26,110 nucleotides of DNA from Collinsella sp. (GTDB lineage Bacteria > Actinomycetota > Coriobacteriia > Coriobacteriales > Coriobacteriaceae). The translations under genes and the position numbers were made by a program. Where the stretch lies: positions 1 to 26,110 of the forward strand of contig JAUMPM010000019.1 of NCBI GenBank assembly GCA_031294825.1, given 5' to 3'. Shown here piece after piece: positions 1 through 8,317 of this stretch. Under the pieces are notes generated by a model that saw nothing but the letters and a program-made list of their open reading frames with translations, did no database searches and was not told the DNA's origin. Every line of letters starts with the position of its first letter. The first letter of the stretch is position 1.

Positions 1-126
1 CTGTTGCACACAGGTTGCTGTCGATTCTCTTTCTTGGTCTGACCTGCGGCTTTGGGAGGAATCAACAGTTTCGTTAGTGCTATTTCTATTATTAAGATAT
101 TTATATCTATAGAAAGGTATTAAAAG
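1..126. other. Upstream region of dnaN (probable dnaA-dnaN intergenic end)
   Basis: No gene is visible here. The segment from about 79 to 113 is strikingly AT-rich compared with the GC-rich genes around it and contains the small palindrome AGATAT-TT-ATATCT (95-108). A GAAAGG ribosome site lies just before the dnaN ATG. In many bacteria dnaA sits directly upstream of dnaN and the origin lies beside it, so this could be the edge of oriC. I see only one weak DnaA-box-like string (TTGCACACA near base 4, two differences from TTATNCACA), so an origin is not called. Confidence 0.5.
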
Positions 127-1230
127 ATGAAGTTCACCGTCAGCCAGAGATCGCTTACACAAGCCATCGGCGTCGTTATGAAGGGCGTCGCTTCGGCATC
201 CACCCTTCCCATCCTGTCGGGCGTGCTCGTTAAGGCCCAAGACGGCATCTTGGAATTCCAGACCTCTAACTACACCATCTCGATCCGCCATCGTATCGCG
301 GCGCATGTCGAAGAAGAGGGCGAGATGGTTATCCCCTGTAAGATGCTCTCCAATATCACCAAGACCCTCCCCGATGCCCCGGTCACCTTTGAGCTGTCCG
401 AGCGCCAGGTGCTGATTGGTTGCGAGAAGAGCTCGTTCCGTCTGAACACGCTCGATGCCAATGACTTCCCCGAGTTTCCAGCCTATGCCATCGAGAGCGC
501 CGTGGAACTGCCGACCGATATCTTGTCCGAAATGGTCGGCCGCGTGTGGCGCGTCACCTCGACCGACAAGGCCCGCCCCATCCTGGGTGGCGTGCACATG
601 AAGGTCGAGAACAACACCGTTCGCCTGGTGGCGACCGATTCTTTCCGCTTGGCCGTGTGCGATACGCAGGTCGAGACCTCGACCCTCGAGGGCTCCTTTG
701 AACTCAACGTTCCGGCCGACGCCTTTAACGACGCACTGAACATCATGGCCAGCCAGGCGACCATCATGATCGGGGCTACCGACACCCAGGTCGTCTTTGA
801 GGCCGGCAATACCACCTACGTGTCGCGCCGCATCGAGGGCGTGTACCCCAACTACAAGCAGCTCATCCCCGATTCGTGCGTGACGAGCGTCAAGATCGAC
901 GTCGCCGCCTTTAACGCCGCCCTCAAGCGCGTGGCCGTTATCGCGAGCGCCAACCCCGCCGTCAAGTTCGAGATCGATGTCGAGAACGGGCAGATGGGCC
1001 TGTCCTCCATTTCCAATGACCAGGACCTTGCGCAGGAGACGATCGATGTCGAGGCCGAGGGCGAGTCGGGTACCATCGCCTTCAACTACCACTACATCTT
1101 CGGCTGCCTCAATGCCCTGTCCAAGGAGAAGGAGATCACGCTGGAGCTCAAGAGCTACTCGCAGGCGGGCATCTTCAAGTCCTACGACAAGATCAACTAC
1201 CTGTACCTGGTCATGCCGGTCCGCATCTAG
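127..1230 (+). CDS. dnaN: DNA polymerase III beta subunit (sliding clamp)
   Basis: The product is the ring-shaped clamp that tethers DNA polymerase III and many repair proteins to DNA. The 367-residue length fits the family (about 365-380). The N-terminus MKFTVSQRSL and the C-terminal YLVMPVRI are typical: the last strand ending in MPMR/MPVR-like residues is part of the peptide-binding side of the clamp. The ATG at 127 has a GAAAGG ribosome site a few bases upstream and no better start lies before it. recF begins 9 bases after the stop, so the two are very probably co-transcribed, as in most bacteria. Several reverse-strand open frames across it are shadows caused by high GC at third codon positions. 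Confidence 0.97.
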   Translation: MKFTVSQRSLTQAIGVVMKGVASASTLPILSGVLVKAQDGILEFQTSNYTISIRHRIAAHVEEEGEMVIPCKMLSNITKTLPDAPVTFELSERQVLIGCEKSSFRLNTLDANDFPEFPAYAIESAVELPTDILSEMVGRVWRVTSTDKARPILGGVHMKVENNTVRLVATDSFRLAVCDTQVETSTLEGSFELNVPADAFNDALNIMASQATIMIGATDTQVVFEAGNTTYVSRRIEGVYPNYKQLIPDSCVTSVKIDVAAFNAALKRVAVIASANPAVKFEIDVENGQMGLSSISNDQDLAQETIDVEAEGESGTIAFNYHYIFGCLNALSKEKEITLELKSYSQAGIFKSYDKINYLYLVMPVRI

Positions 1231-1239
1231 CGCTGCGCC

Positions 1240-2346
1240 ATGACCATGTTCGCCCGCGATCTTTTCGTCGCGCATTACCGCAGCTTCGATAGCTATCGCC
1301 TTGCCTTGGACGAGGGCGTGACGATACTTGCGGGACCCAACGCGGCGGGAAAGACCAATCTCATAGAGGCGCTGCAGCTGCTAACGAGCGGCGCCTCGTT
1401 TAGGCATCCGACCGCAGCCGAGCTCGTCCATGACGGCGTGGGCTCGTGCAAAGTCGAGCTGAGACTCGAAGGCGACGGCCGCGTGCTTGATATGGGATTG
1501 AGCGCGGAGGACGGCAAGCGCTCGTTTAGCCGCAACGGCAAGAGATGCTCTGCCGCCGGTGTGCGCGGGGTTCTGCCGAGCGTGCTGTTTTGTCCCGACC
1601 ATCTGGACATGGTTAAGCGAGGCGCCAGTGTGCGTCGCGCCGCCCTCGATGACTTTGGCATGCAACTGAGCGCACGCTATGCCGATCTTGCGAGCACCTA
1701 TGGGCGCTGCGTGACCCAGCGTAACGCCTTGCTCAAGGAGACCTGGTGCTGCCGCGAGATGCTCGGCGCGTGGAACGATTCGATTGCCCGCGCGGGCTCG
1801 GCCCTGCTCGTGCACCGGTTGGCCCTGCTCGACCGGCTGGCGGGCCATGTGCACACTGCCTACGGGCAAGTGGCGTCCGGTGAGGCCGCCAACGTGTCCT
1901 ATGCGTCCACGCTGGGGGATTTGCCCCAGGTCGAGGATCGCGAAGAGCTGAAGGGCTGGGCGTACGAACGCATGCTGGCCGCCCTTGATGAGCACGCCGA
2001 CGAGGAAATTCGCCGCGGCGTGACGTTGGTGGGACCGCATCGCGACGAGATTGAATTTACCGTGGCGGGTCGCTCCGCTCGTTCATTTGCCAGCCAAGGA
2101 CAGCAGCGAACGTTGGTTTTGGCCTGGAAGGTGGCGGAGGTGGCCGTGGCTCGCGATGTTCTGGGCACCGCCCCACTGCTGCTTTTGGACGACGTGATGA
2201 GCGAACTCGACGGCGAGCGCCGCGGTGCTTTTTTGCAGTTGATCGGCGATGATATCCAGACGGTCATAACCACGACCAACCTGGGATACTTTACCGATGA
2301 CCTGCTTGATCGAGCCAAGGTGGTGAGCATGGGTGAGACGTGCTAA
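1240..2346 (+). CDS. recF: DNA replication and repair protein RecF
   Basis: RecF is an SMC/ABC-type ATPase that helps load RecA at single-strand gaps and stalled forks. The 368-residue protein has the Walker A motif GPNAAGKT at residues 32-39, the ABC signature-like ASQGQQRTL in the C-terminal third, and a Walker B LLLLDDVMSELD with the acidic pair at D317-D318. The start is the ATG nine bases after the dnaN stop; a second in-frame ATG six bases later is possible. Its 3' end overlaps the next gene by 14 bases, which suggests translational coupling. Order dnaN-recF-(DUF721)-gyrB-gyrA is the classic origin-proximal arrangement in Actinobacteria. Confidence 0.96.
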   Translation: MTMFARDLFVAHYRSFDSYRLALDEGVTILAGPNAAGKTNLIEALQLLTSGASFRHPTAAELVHDGVGSCKVELRLEGDGRVLDMGLSAEDGKRSFSRNGKRCSAAGVRGVLPSVLFCPDHLDMVKRGASVRRAALDDFGMQLSARYADLASTYGRCVTQRNALLKETWCCREMLGAWNDSIARAGSALLVHRLALLDRLAGHVHTAYGQVASGEAANVSYASTLGDLPQVEDREELKGWAYERMLAALDEHADEEIRRGVTLVGPHRDEIEFTVAGRSARSFASQGQQRTLVLAWKVAEVAVARDVLGTAPLLLLDDVMSELDGERRGAFLQLIGDDIQTVITTTNLGYFTDDLLDRAKVVSMGETC

Positions 2347-2896
2347 TTACGAGCGCGAGAGCGAGACGGTCGCCTTCAGTGGGTTTTTGAACGCAGAGCG
2401 CCAGCGCATCCTGGCGTCGGCGACGCCTGAGCGCCGTGCGCAGATGGAGGCTGCCGAGGAGTCGCGCGCGGTCTATCGCGCGTGGAACGCGGTGTGCTCG
2501 GGCACGCGCGAGGGGCGGCATGTGACGGGTCTGCGCTACCTGCCCGAGTCCAATGAGCTGCTGGTATATCTCGATTCGCCCTCGTGGACGCAGGAAATGA
2601 CGTTGTTGCGCGAGATCATCCGCGCGCGCATGGAGCGCGCCGGTGCGCATGTGGACGGCCTGGTGTTCAAAACCACCGCGCCCGGTCACACGCCGCCCGC
2701 CGCCAAGGAGCGCCTTCGCCCAGCGACGACCGAGCGCCCGCCGGCCCCACACGCCGACCTCAGCGATGCCGAGCGCACCCAGATTGAGCGCCAAGTGGCG
2801 CCCATCGAAGACCAAAAACTGCGCGAGGCCCTCGAGAATGCCATGAGAGCCAGTGCCGAGTGGGCCAAGGGCGTGCAAAGCAAAAAAGAGCCTTAA
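2333..2896 (+). CDS. dciA: DciA-type (DUF721) protein, probable replicative helicase loader
   Basis: This 187-residue protein matches the DUF721/DciA pattern. A tryptophan-containing helix (RAWNAVCSGT, about residues 49-58) is followed by strands carrying LRYLPESNELLVYLDSPSWTQEM and by a helix LLREIIRARM. That is the DciA core, in which a hydrophobic strand and an SPSW-like turn precede a helix. DciA loads or assists the DnaB helicase in bacteria that lack DnaC/DnaI, and dnaB is also in this window. The start is GTG at 2333, inside the recF 3' end. The C-terminal third (from about residue 115) is charged and Pro-rich and probably flexible. The family assignment comes from pattern recognition and the recF-gyrB position, not from a search. 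Confidence 0.82.
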   Translation: MRRANYERESETVAFSGFLNAERQRILASATPERRAQMEAAEESRAVYRAWNAVCSGTREGRHVTGLRYLPESNELLVYLDSPSWTQEMTLLREIIRARMERAGAHVDGLVFKTTAPGHTPPAAKERLRPATTERPPAPHADLSDAERTQIERQVAPIEDQKLREALENAMRASAEWAKGVQSKKEP

Positions 2897-2922
2897 ATCG
2901 CATCTGGTGGCCTTGTAGAGCC

Positions 2923-2951
2923 AAATACCCTCGTTCCCGAGGGTATTTTTT
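2923..2951 (+). terminator. Rho-independent terminator of dnaN-recF-dciA
   Basis: An 11-bp perfect stem AAATACCCTCG / CGAGGGTATTT closes on a TTCC loop and runs into seven T residues. It separates the dnaN-recF-dciA transcript from gyrB. Confidence 0.9.
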
Positions 2952-2978
2952 TACGATAAACTAGTAAGGCTGTACACA
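2950..2978 (+). promoter_or_regulatory. Possible gyrB promoter (weak)
   Basis: TTTACG and TACACA are separated by 17 bases, with the predicted start about 15 bases before the gyrB start codon. The match to the sigma-70/SigA consensus is poor in the -10 element. A promoter is expected here because a terminator lies immediately upstream. Confidence 0.3.
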
Positions 2979-3001
2979 TTTTCTTGACTGAAGGAGGACG
3001 T

Positions 3002-5032
3002 GTGGCAAACGAAAACGATTACGATGGCGGCGAGATTAAGATTCTCGAAGGTCTCGAGGCCGTTCGTAAGCGCCCGGGCATGTATATCGGCTCGACGAGC
3101 GCCAGCGGTCTGCATCACCTGGTGTGGGAGGTCGTTGACAACTCCGTCGACGAGGCCATGGCCGGTTTCTGCACCGAGATCCAGGTGACGGTCCACGCCG
3201 ACAACTCCATCACGGTCGTCGACAACGGTCGCGGCATCCCCGTCGACGAGCACCCCGTTAAAAAGATTCCGACGCTCGAGGTCGTCATGACGATCTTGCA
3301 CGCCGGCGGTAAGTTCGATAACTCGGCCTATAAGGTCTCGGGCGGCCTGCACGGCGTGGGCATCTCCGTCGTCAACGCGCTGTCCAAGCGCGTGGTCGTT
3401 CAGGTTCGTCGCGATGGCAACACCTACGAGATGGAGTTCTCGCGCGGTAAGACCGTCAAGAAGATGGAGGTCGTGGGCACCTCGGATTCGACGGGCACCA
3501 CCGTCACCTTCTGGCCCGACGACGAGATCTTCGAAACCTGCATCTACGATTTCGATACGCTGCACAACCGTCTGCAGGAGACGGCGTTCCTCAATAAGAA
3601 CCTCAAGATCGTGCTGACCGACGAGCGCGATGCGACTCCCCACGTGGAGGAGTTTTGCTACGAGGGCGGCATCGTCGACTTCGTCAAGTTCCTCAACGAG
3701 GGCAAGGACGTCCCCGAGGCCTTTAAGGAGCCTATCTACATCGAGGGCAAATCGGACCCGGACGCACCTGTGGCCAAGATGGGCGAGGTCGAGGTTTCCC
3801 TGCAGTGGAATAGCGGTTACGGCGAGAACGTCATGTCGTTTGCCAACGACATCTACACCCCCGAGGGCGGCATGCACCTTGAGGGCTTCCGCACCGCGCT
3901 CACCCGCGTGATCAACGACTACGCGCGCAAACAGAACCTGCTCAAGGAAAAAGACGCCAACCTGACCGGCGACGATGTACGCGAGGGCCTTTCGGCCGTT
4001 ATCTCGGTCAAGCTGCCCGACCCGCAGTTTGAGGGCCAGACCAAGGCCAAGCTCGGCAGCTCCTATATGCGCGCGCTCACACTCAAGATTGTGACCGACG
4101 GCCTCGCCGATTACCTCGAGGAGCATCCTAAACCCGCCCGCGAGATCGTCAAGAAGGCCCAACAAGCCTGCAAGGCCCGCAACGCCGCCCGCAAGGCGCG
4201 CGAGGCGACGCGTCGCAAGAGCCTGCTCGAGACAGCGTCGCTCCCCGGCAAGCTCGCCGACTGCTCGGTGCGCGATGCGGAGCTCACTGAGCTCTTCATC
4301 GTAGAGGGCGACTCGGCAGGCGGTTCGGCCAAGGACGGCCGTCGCCGAGACATCCAGGCGATTCTGCCCCTGCGCGGCAAGATCTTGAACGTCGAGCGCG
4401 TGGGCGACCACCGCGCGTTCTCGAGCGACACCATCCAGTCGCTTATCACCGCGATCGGCTGCGGCGTCACGACTAGCGCCGGTGACGGCGGCGACTTTGA
4501 TATCACCAAGGCCCGCTACCACAAGATCATCATCATGACCGATGCAGACGTCGACGGTGCGCATATCCGCATCCTGCTGCTGACGTTCTTCTACAAGTAC
4601 ATGCGTCCGCTGATCGATGCCGGCTACGTCTATGTTGCCTGCCCGCCCATCTTTGGCATTAAGGTGCGCAACAAGATCCACTACGTGTATCCCAACGGCC
4701 GCCAGCCCGAAGACGAGATCCTGCGCGATACCATCCAGAGTCTGGGCCTGAACCCCGACGATAACGACGAGGACGGCAAGGCCAAGGACGGCAAGATCAC
4801 CAAAAAGCGCAAGGGCTATACCGTCCAGCGCTACAAGGGTCTGGGCGAGATGGACCCCAAGCAGCTTGCCTCGACGACGATGGATCCCAAGGCCCGCATC
4901 CTGCAGCGTGTGTCGATCGAGGACGCCGTGGTGGCGGACCGCGCCGTGCGCGAGCTGATGGGTTCCGAGGTCGGCTATCGCCGCGAGTACATCGAGAAGC
5001 ATGCACATGATGCACGATTCTTAGATGCCTAA
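3002..5032 (+). CDS. gyrB: DNA gyrase subunit B
   Basis: This is the ATPase/TOPRIM subunit of gyrase, which introduces negative supercoils. GHKL ATPase motifs are intact: E43 in WEVVDNSVDEAM (the catalytic base, E. coli E42), DNGRGIP from D74, and the lid GGLHGVG at 114-120. QTKAKLGSS marks the transducer. The TOPRIM domain has FIVEGDSAGG with E435 and the TDADVDG metal pair D514/D516, followed by YKGLGEMD. The 676 residues are normal for actinobacterial GyrB and lack the long insertion seen in proteobacteria. I place the start at GTG 3002 because GAAGGAGGA lies 4-5 bases before it; the frame is open to a TTG at 2984, but that would overlap the ribosome site. Confidence 0.97.
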   Translation: MANENDYDGGEIKILEGLEAVRKRPGMYIGSTSASGLHHLVWEVVDNSVDEAMAGFCTEIQVTVHADNSITVVDNGRGIPVDEHPVKKIPTLEVVMTILHAGGKFDNSAYKVSGGLHGVGISVVNALSKRVVVQVRRDGNTYEMEFSRGKTVKKMEVVGTSDSTGTTVTFWPDDEIFETCIYDFDTLHNRLQETAFLNKNLKIVLTDERDATPHVEEFCYEGGIVDFVKFLNEGKDVPEAFKEPIYIEGKSDPDAPVAKMGEVEVSLQWNSGYGENVMSFANDIYTPEGGMHLEGFRTALTRVINDYARKQNLLKEKDANLTGDDVREGLSAVISVKLPDPQFEGQTKAKLGSSYMRALTLKIVTDGLADYLEEHPKPAREIVKKAQQACKARNAARKAREATRRKSLLETASLPGKLADCSVRDAELTELFIVEGDSAGGSAKDGRRRDIQAILPLRGKILNVERVGDHRAFSSDTIQSLITAIGCGVTTSAGDGGDFDITKARYHKIIIMTDADVDGAHIRILLLTFFYKYMRPLIDAGYVYVACPPIFGIKVRNKIHYVYPNGRQPEDEILRDTIQSLGLNPDDNDEDGKAKDGKITKKRKGYTVQRYKGLGEMDPKQLASTTMDPKARILQRVSIEDAVVADRAVRELMGSEVGYRREYIEKHAHDARFLDA

Positions 5033-5038
5033 CCTGTT

Positions 5039-5139
5039 CGGCTTTCCCAGCCACCGTACCTTCGCCCTCAATCGTCGGTCGCGTACCCAAGTACGCTTCC
5101 CTCCTCTTTCGGGCGAATCTGCGGCACCTGGAAAAGCCG
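5039..5139. repeat. 101-nt imperfect palindrome between gyrB and gyrA
   Basis: Three nested inverted pairs share one axis. The outer arms are CGGCTTTCCCAG (5039-5050) and CTGGAAAAGCCG (5128-5139), 11 of 12 complementary plus a wobble. The middle arms are TTCGCCC (5061-5067) and GGGCGAA (5111-5117). The inner hairpin is GCGTAC-CCAA-GTACGC (5081-5096). Spacing between outer and middle arms is the same on both sides, with a CCG/CGG pairing in between. There is no T tract, so it is not a normal terminator. It looks like a dispersed intergenic palindromic element, but only one copy is in the window. Confidence 0.75.
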
Positions 5140-5143
5140 TCTC

Positions 5144-5169
5144 CGTGGTAGGGAACTAATTAGACCACG
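5144..5169. promoter_or_regulatory. Inverted repeat just upstream of gyrA ribosome site
   Basis: CGTGGT (5144-5149) and ACCACG (5164-5169) form 6-bp arms 14 bases apart, ending 20 bases before the gyrA start codon. It could be an operator or a leader hairpin controlling gyrA. I see no convincing promoter hexamers. Confidence 0.3.
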
Positions 5170-5188
5170 CAAACCATGAGGAGGTAAC

Positions 5189-7930
5189 GTGGCAGACGAT
5201 ATCAACAACAATGAGGGTGTGGGCGAGGCCGGCGATGCCGGTATGCCCGACGATCTGAAGCGCCTGCTCGCCCGCGCCGAGCAGGGCGAGGACGGCGACC
5301 CCGATGCCTACAACCCCGATGCCGCCGAGGACGAGGAAGAGGACGACGACGCTGAGCTCGAGGAGAGCTTTGGCGAAGTCGACCGTGGCGCCTCGGCCGG
5401 TGAGGATATCAACGGCGGCCAGCTCCAGATTTCGGAGTTCGGTCGCGAGATGAAGCAGTCGTTTATCGAGTATTCGATGTCGGTCATTACGGCGCGCGCC
5501 CTGCCGGACGTGCGCGACGGCTTAAAGCCGGTGCACCGCCGCATTCTGTACGCGATGAACGAGAGCGGTATCTATCCCAACCGCCCACACAAGAAGTCAG
5601 CCTGGACGGTCGGCGAAGTTATCGGCAAGTACCACCCGCATGGCGACTCCGCGGTCTATGAGGCCATGGTCCGCCTGGCGCAGTGGTTCTCCATGCGCAC
5701 GCCGCTCATCGACGGTCATGGCAATTTCGGTAACATCGACGGCGACGGCGCGGCAGCCATGCGTTACACCGAGAGCCGCCTGGCCAAGCCCGCCATGGAA
5801 CTGCTGCGTGACTTGCAGAAGGATACCGTCGACTGGCAGCCCAACTACGACGAATCGCTCGCCGAGCCCGTGGCGCTGCCCGCGCGCTTCCCCAACCTGC
5901 TGGTCAACGGCAGCCAGGGCATCGCCGTCGGCATGGCCACCAACATCGCTCCGCATAACCTCACCGAGGCGATCGAGGCCACCTGCTACCTGATCGACAA
6001 CCCCGACGCCACCGTCGACGAGCTCATGCAGATCATGCCCGGTCCGGACTTCCCCACCGGCGCCATCATCATGGGCAGCGCCGGCATTAAGCAGAGCTAC
6101 GAGACCGGCCGCGGCTCCATTACCGTGCGTGCCAAGGCGCATGTGGAGTCCACCAAGACCGGCCGCAGCCGCCTGGTCTTTACCGAGATTCCCTACATGG
6201 TCAACAAGGGCACCCTGCAGGAGAAGATCGCCCAGCTCGTCAACGACAAGCGCATCGAGGGCATCTCGGATATGCGCGATGAGTCCAACCAGAAGGGCAT
6301 CCGTCTGGTCATCGAGCTCAAGAAGGGCGTCATTCCGCAGGTCGTGCTCAACAATCTGTATAAGTACACCTCGCTGCAGACGACCTTTGGCGCCAACAAC
6401 CTGGCACTCGTCAACGGCGTTCCCAAATGCCTGAGCCTGCGCGAGATGCTGCAGCACTACATCGACCACCAGGTCGACGTAGTCACCCGCCGCACCCGCT
6501 TTGACCTCAAGAAGGCCCAGGCCCGCGCGCATATCCTTGAGGGCTACTTGATGGCCCTCGACCATATCGACGAGGTCATTAGCATCATCCGCTCCTCGCA
6601 GACCGACTCCGAGGCCAGCAGCCGTCTGATCGAGCGCTTTGGCTTTACGCCCGAGCAGACCACGGCCATCCTCGAGATGAAGCTGCGCCGCCTGACCGGT
6701 CTGGAGCGCGACAAGATCCAAGAAGAGTTGGACGGCCTGCGCCGCGCCATCGCCTACTACGAGGACCTGCTGGCGCATGAGGAGAAGATCCTGGGCGTCA
6801 TCAAGGAAGAGATGCGCGAGATTTCCAAGAAGTTTGGCGACAAGCGCCGCACCGAGATCAGCCAGGTTGAGAAGGACCTGGATGTCGAGGACCTCATCGC
6901 CGACGAGGATATGGTCGTGACCATCACCCACACCGGCTACGTTAAACGTATCCCGGTGGCTGCCTACCGTGCCCAGAAGCGCGGAGGCAAGGGCGTGTCG
7001 GGCGTCAACCTCAAAGAGGACGACGTTATCGACGAGATGTTCATCGCGTCCACGCACGAGTACGTGCTGTTCTTCTCGAGCAAGGGCAAGGTCTATCGCC
7101 TGAAGGTGCACGAGCTGCCGGTGGGTACGCGCCAGGCGCGCGGTACCGCGATCGTCAACCTGCTGCCCTTCGAGGAGGGCGAGAAGATCGCGAGCGTCAT
7201 CAGCTGCCGCGAGTTCCCGGCCGACGAGTACCTGATGTTTGCCACCAAGAACGGCATGGTCAAGAAGACCGTGATGAGCGCATATGACCGCAGCCGTCGC
7301 GACGGCCTGATCGCTATCAACCTGCGTGACGATGACGCGCTGCTGAACGTGCGCCGCGTGCGCGAGGGTGACAAGATTATCCTGGCCACCACTGCGGGCA
7401 AGGCGATCATGTTCTCCGAGGAGCAGGTGCGCGCCACCGGCCGCGATACCAGCGGCGTTCGCGGTATCGGTATGAAGGACGGCGTGAGCGTTCTGGGCAT
7501 GGAAGTCACTAACGGCAACGGCGATCTGTTCGTCATCACCGAGCGCGGCTACGGCAAGCGCACGCCGGTCGCGGACTATCCGGAGCAGAATCGCGGCGGC
7601 CAGGGCGTCTACACTATCCAAATGACCGAGCGTAAGGGTAACCTCGCGGCCATGAAGACGGTGGGCCCACAGCACGAGCTGTTCATCGTGACGGAGGGCG
7701 CGACGGTCATTCGCGTCAAGACCGACGAGATCAGCCAAACCGGTCGCGCCACCCAGGGCGTCAAGATGATGACCGTCGACGACAACGACCGCATCTGCGC
7801 CGTAGCCCGCATGACGGCCGCCAAAGAGAAGCCCGAGGGCGAAGGTGCCGAGGACGCCGCCGACACCGAAGAGGCCTCAGTCGACCTAGGCGACGGCAAC
7901 GACATGCCAGAAGATCTCCTCGACGAGTAA
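5189..7930 (+). CDS. gyrA: DNA gyrase subunit A with acidic N-terminal extension
   Basis: This is the DNA cleavage-reunion subunit of gyrase. The catalytic tyrosine is Y193 in AAMRYTESRL, and the quinolone-resistance region HPHGDSAVYEAMVR has S154 and E158 at the E. coli S83/D87 positions, a quinolone-sensitive type by analogy. The C-terminal wrapping domain contains the GyrA box QKRGGKG, which marks gyrase rather than topoisomerase IV, and ends in an acidic tail. Numbering is shifted 71 residues from E. coli because of a Glu/Asp-rich N-terminal extension (about residues 1-75, with a run EDEEEDDDAELEE). The start is GTG 5189 with AGGAGGT four bases upstream. The next internal Met residues (19 and 88) lack such a site. 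Confidence 0.97.
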   Translation: MADDINNNEGVGEAGDAGMPDDLKRLLARAEQGEDGDPDAYNPDAAEDEEEDDDAELEESFGEVDRGASAGEDINGGQLQISEFGREMKQSFIEYSMSVITARALPDVRDGLKPVHRRILYAMNESGIYPNRPHKKSAWTVGEVIGKYHPHGDSAVYEAMVRLAQWFSMRTPLIDGHGNFGNIDGDGAAAMRYTESRLAKPAMELLRDLQKDTVDWQPNYDESLAEPVALPARFPNLLVNGSQGIAVGMATNIAPHNLTEAIEATCYLIDNPDATVDELMQIMPGPDFPTGAIIMGSAGIKQSYETGRGSITVRAKAHVESTKTGRSRLVFTEIPYMVNKGTLQEKIAQLVNDKRIEGISDMRDESNQKGIRLVIELKKGVIPQVVLNNLYKYTSLQTTFGANNLALVNGVPKCLSLREMLQHYIDHQVDVVTRRTRFDLKKAQARAHILEGYLMALDHIDEVISIIRSSQTDSEASSRLIERFGFTPEQTTAILEMKLRRLTGLERDKIQEELDGLRRAIAYYEDLLAHEEKILGVIKEEMREISKKFGDKRRTEISQVEKDLDVEDLIADEDMVVTITHTGYVKRIPVAAYRAQKRGGKGVSGVNLKEDDVIDEMFIASTHEYVLFFSSKGKVYRLKVHELPVGTRQARGTAIVNLLPFEEGEKIASVISCREFPADEYLMFATKNGMVKKTVMSAYDRSRRDGLIAINLRDDDALLNVRRVREGDKIILATTAGKAIMFSEEQVRATGRDTSGVRGIGMKDGVSVLGMEVTNGNGDLFVITERGYGKRTPVADYPEQNRGGQGVYTIQMTERKGNLAAMKTVGPQHELFIVTEGATVIRVKTDEISQTGRATQGVKMMTVDDNDRICAVARMTAAKEKPEGEGAEDAADTEEASVDLGDGNDMPEDLLDE

Positions 7931-7970
7931 GAGGCCCTAGCTGGCAGAAAATATCAGACCCCATATATCG

Positions 7971-8003
7971 GCGGTCGGCGCACTGCGCGCCGACCGCTTT
8001 TTT
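7971..8003 (+). terminator. Rho-independent terminator of gyrA
   Basis: An 11-bp perfect stem GCGGTCGGCGC / GCGCCGACCGC with a 5-base loop is followed by six T. Its T tract also belongs to the outermost arm of the adjoining palindrome (7997-8182). Confidence 0.92.
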
Positions 8004-8182
8004 GAAAACCTAGGGACCCGCGTTCGCCCCGGCCGTCCGGCGGCATATGAAGTCGATCGCGAGTTCCGCACGAGCCGGAGAGCACTTAATGTGCTCTCCG
8101 TGCGAGTCAGGACTGTCCGAGCAGACGACTTCATATGCCGCCGGGCGGCCGGGGCGAACCCCTCCAAAGATTTTCAAAAAAG
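7997..8182. repeat. Very large nested palindrome between gyrA and the tRNA cluster
   Basis: The main arms are 34 nt each, 8022-8055 and 8126-8159, with 33 of 34 positions complementary and the remaining one a G-T pair. An outer 12-nt perfect pair CTTTTTTGAAAA (7997-8008) / TTTTCAAAAAAG (8171-8182) brackets them. Inside is an independent perfect hairpin CGGAGAGCAC-TTAAT-GTGCTCTCCG (8076-8100) and a short GGACTGTCC palindrome (8110-8118). No credible reading frame uses it; the open frame across it runs on into the tRNA. It is either a mobile palindromic element or a structured RNA. The tRNA promoter begins 4 bases after its right end. Confidence 0.85.
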
Positions 8183-8185
8183 TTG

Positions 8186-8215
8186 TTGACGCGCGCGTAA
8201 CGACTCGTCTAATAT
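8186..8215 (+). promoter_or_regulatory. SigA-type promoter of the tRNA-Ile/Ala/Ile cluster
   Basis: TTGACG (8186-8191) and TAATAT (8210-8215) are separated by 18 bases. The predicted start is about 8 bases before the first tRNA. This is one of the best promoter matches in the window. Confidence 0.8.
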
Positions 8216-8229
8216 ATCCCTTGCGCGAT

Positions 8230-8306
8230 GGACCTGTAGCTCAGTTGGTTAGAGCGTCCGGCTGATAACCGGGAGGTCACAAGTTCGAATCTTGTCAGGT
8301 CCACCA
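8230..8306 (+). tRNA. tRNA-Ile (GAT), first copy
   Basis: Full cloverleaf with acceptor GGACCTG/CAGGTCC, D-loop AGCTCAGTTGGTTAGAGC, anticodon GAT in CCGGCTGATAACCGG, T-arm GTTCGAAT and encoded CCA. It is 77 nt long and identical at every base to the copy at 8454-8530. tRNA-Ile-tRNA-Ala after gyrA is a known actinobacterial arrangement. Confidence 0.97.
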
Positions 8307-8317
8307 CTTTCTTTCGC

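Noticed and set aside
40..52. 13-mer TGACCTGCGGCTT shared with about 16040
   Set aside because: A shared 13-mer is expected by chance several times in a window of this size and the flanks differ.
1..126. Replication origin (oriC)
   Set aside because: The AT-rich stretch and gene context fit, but only one weak DnaA-box-like string is visible and dnaA is outside the window.
2951..5008. 685-residue open frame on the minus strand across gyrB
   Set aside because: It is antisense to a gyrase gene with all motifs intact. Its Leu/Val/Ala/Asp/Gly-rich text is typical of reverse frames of GC-rich genes and shows no domain or ribosome site.
8047..8265. 72-residue frame within the large palindrome
   Set aside because: It runs through the promoter into the first tRNA-Ile, has no ribosome site and mostly translates palindrome arms.
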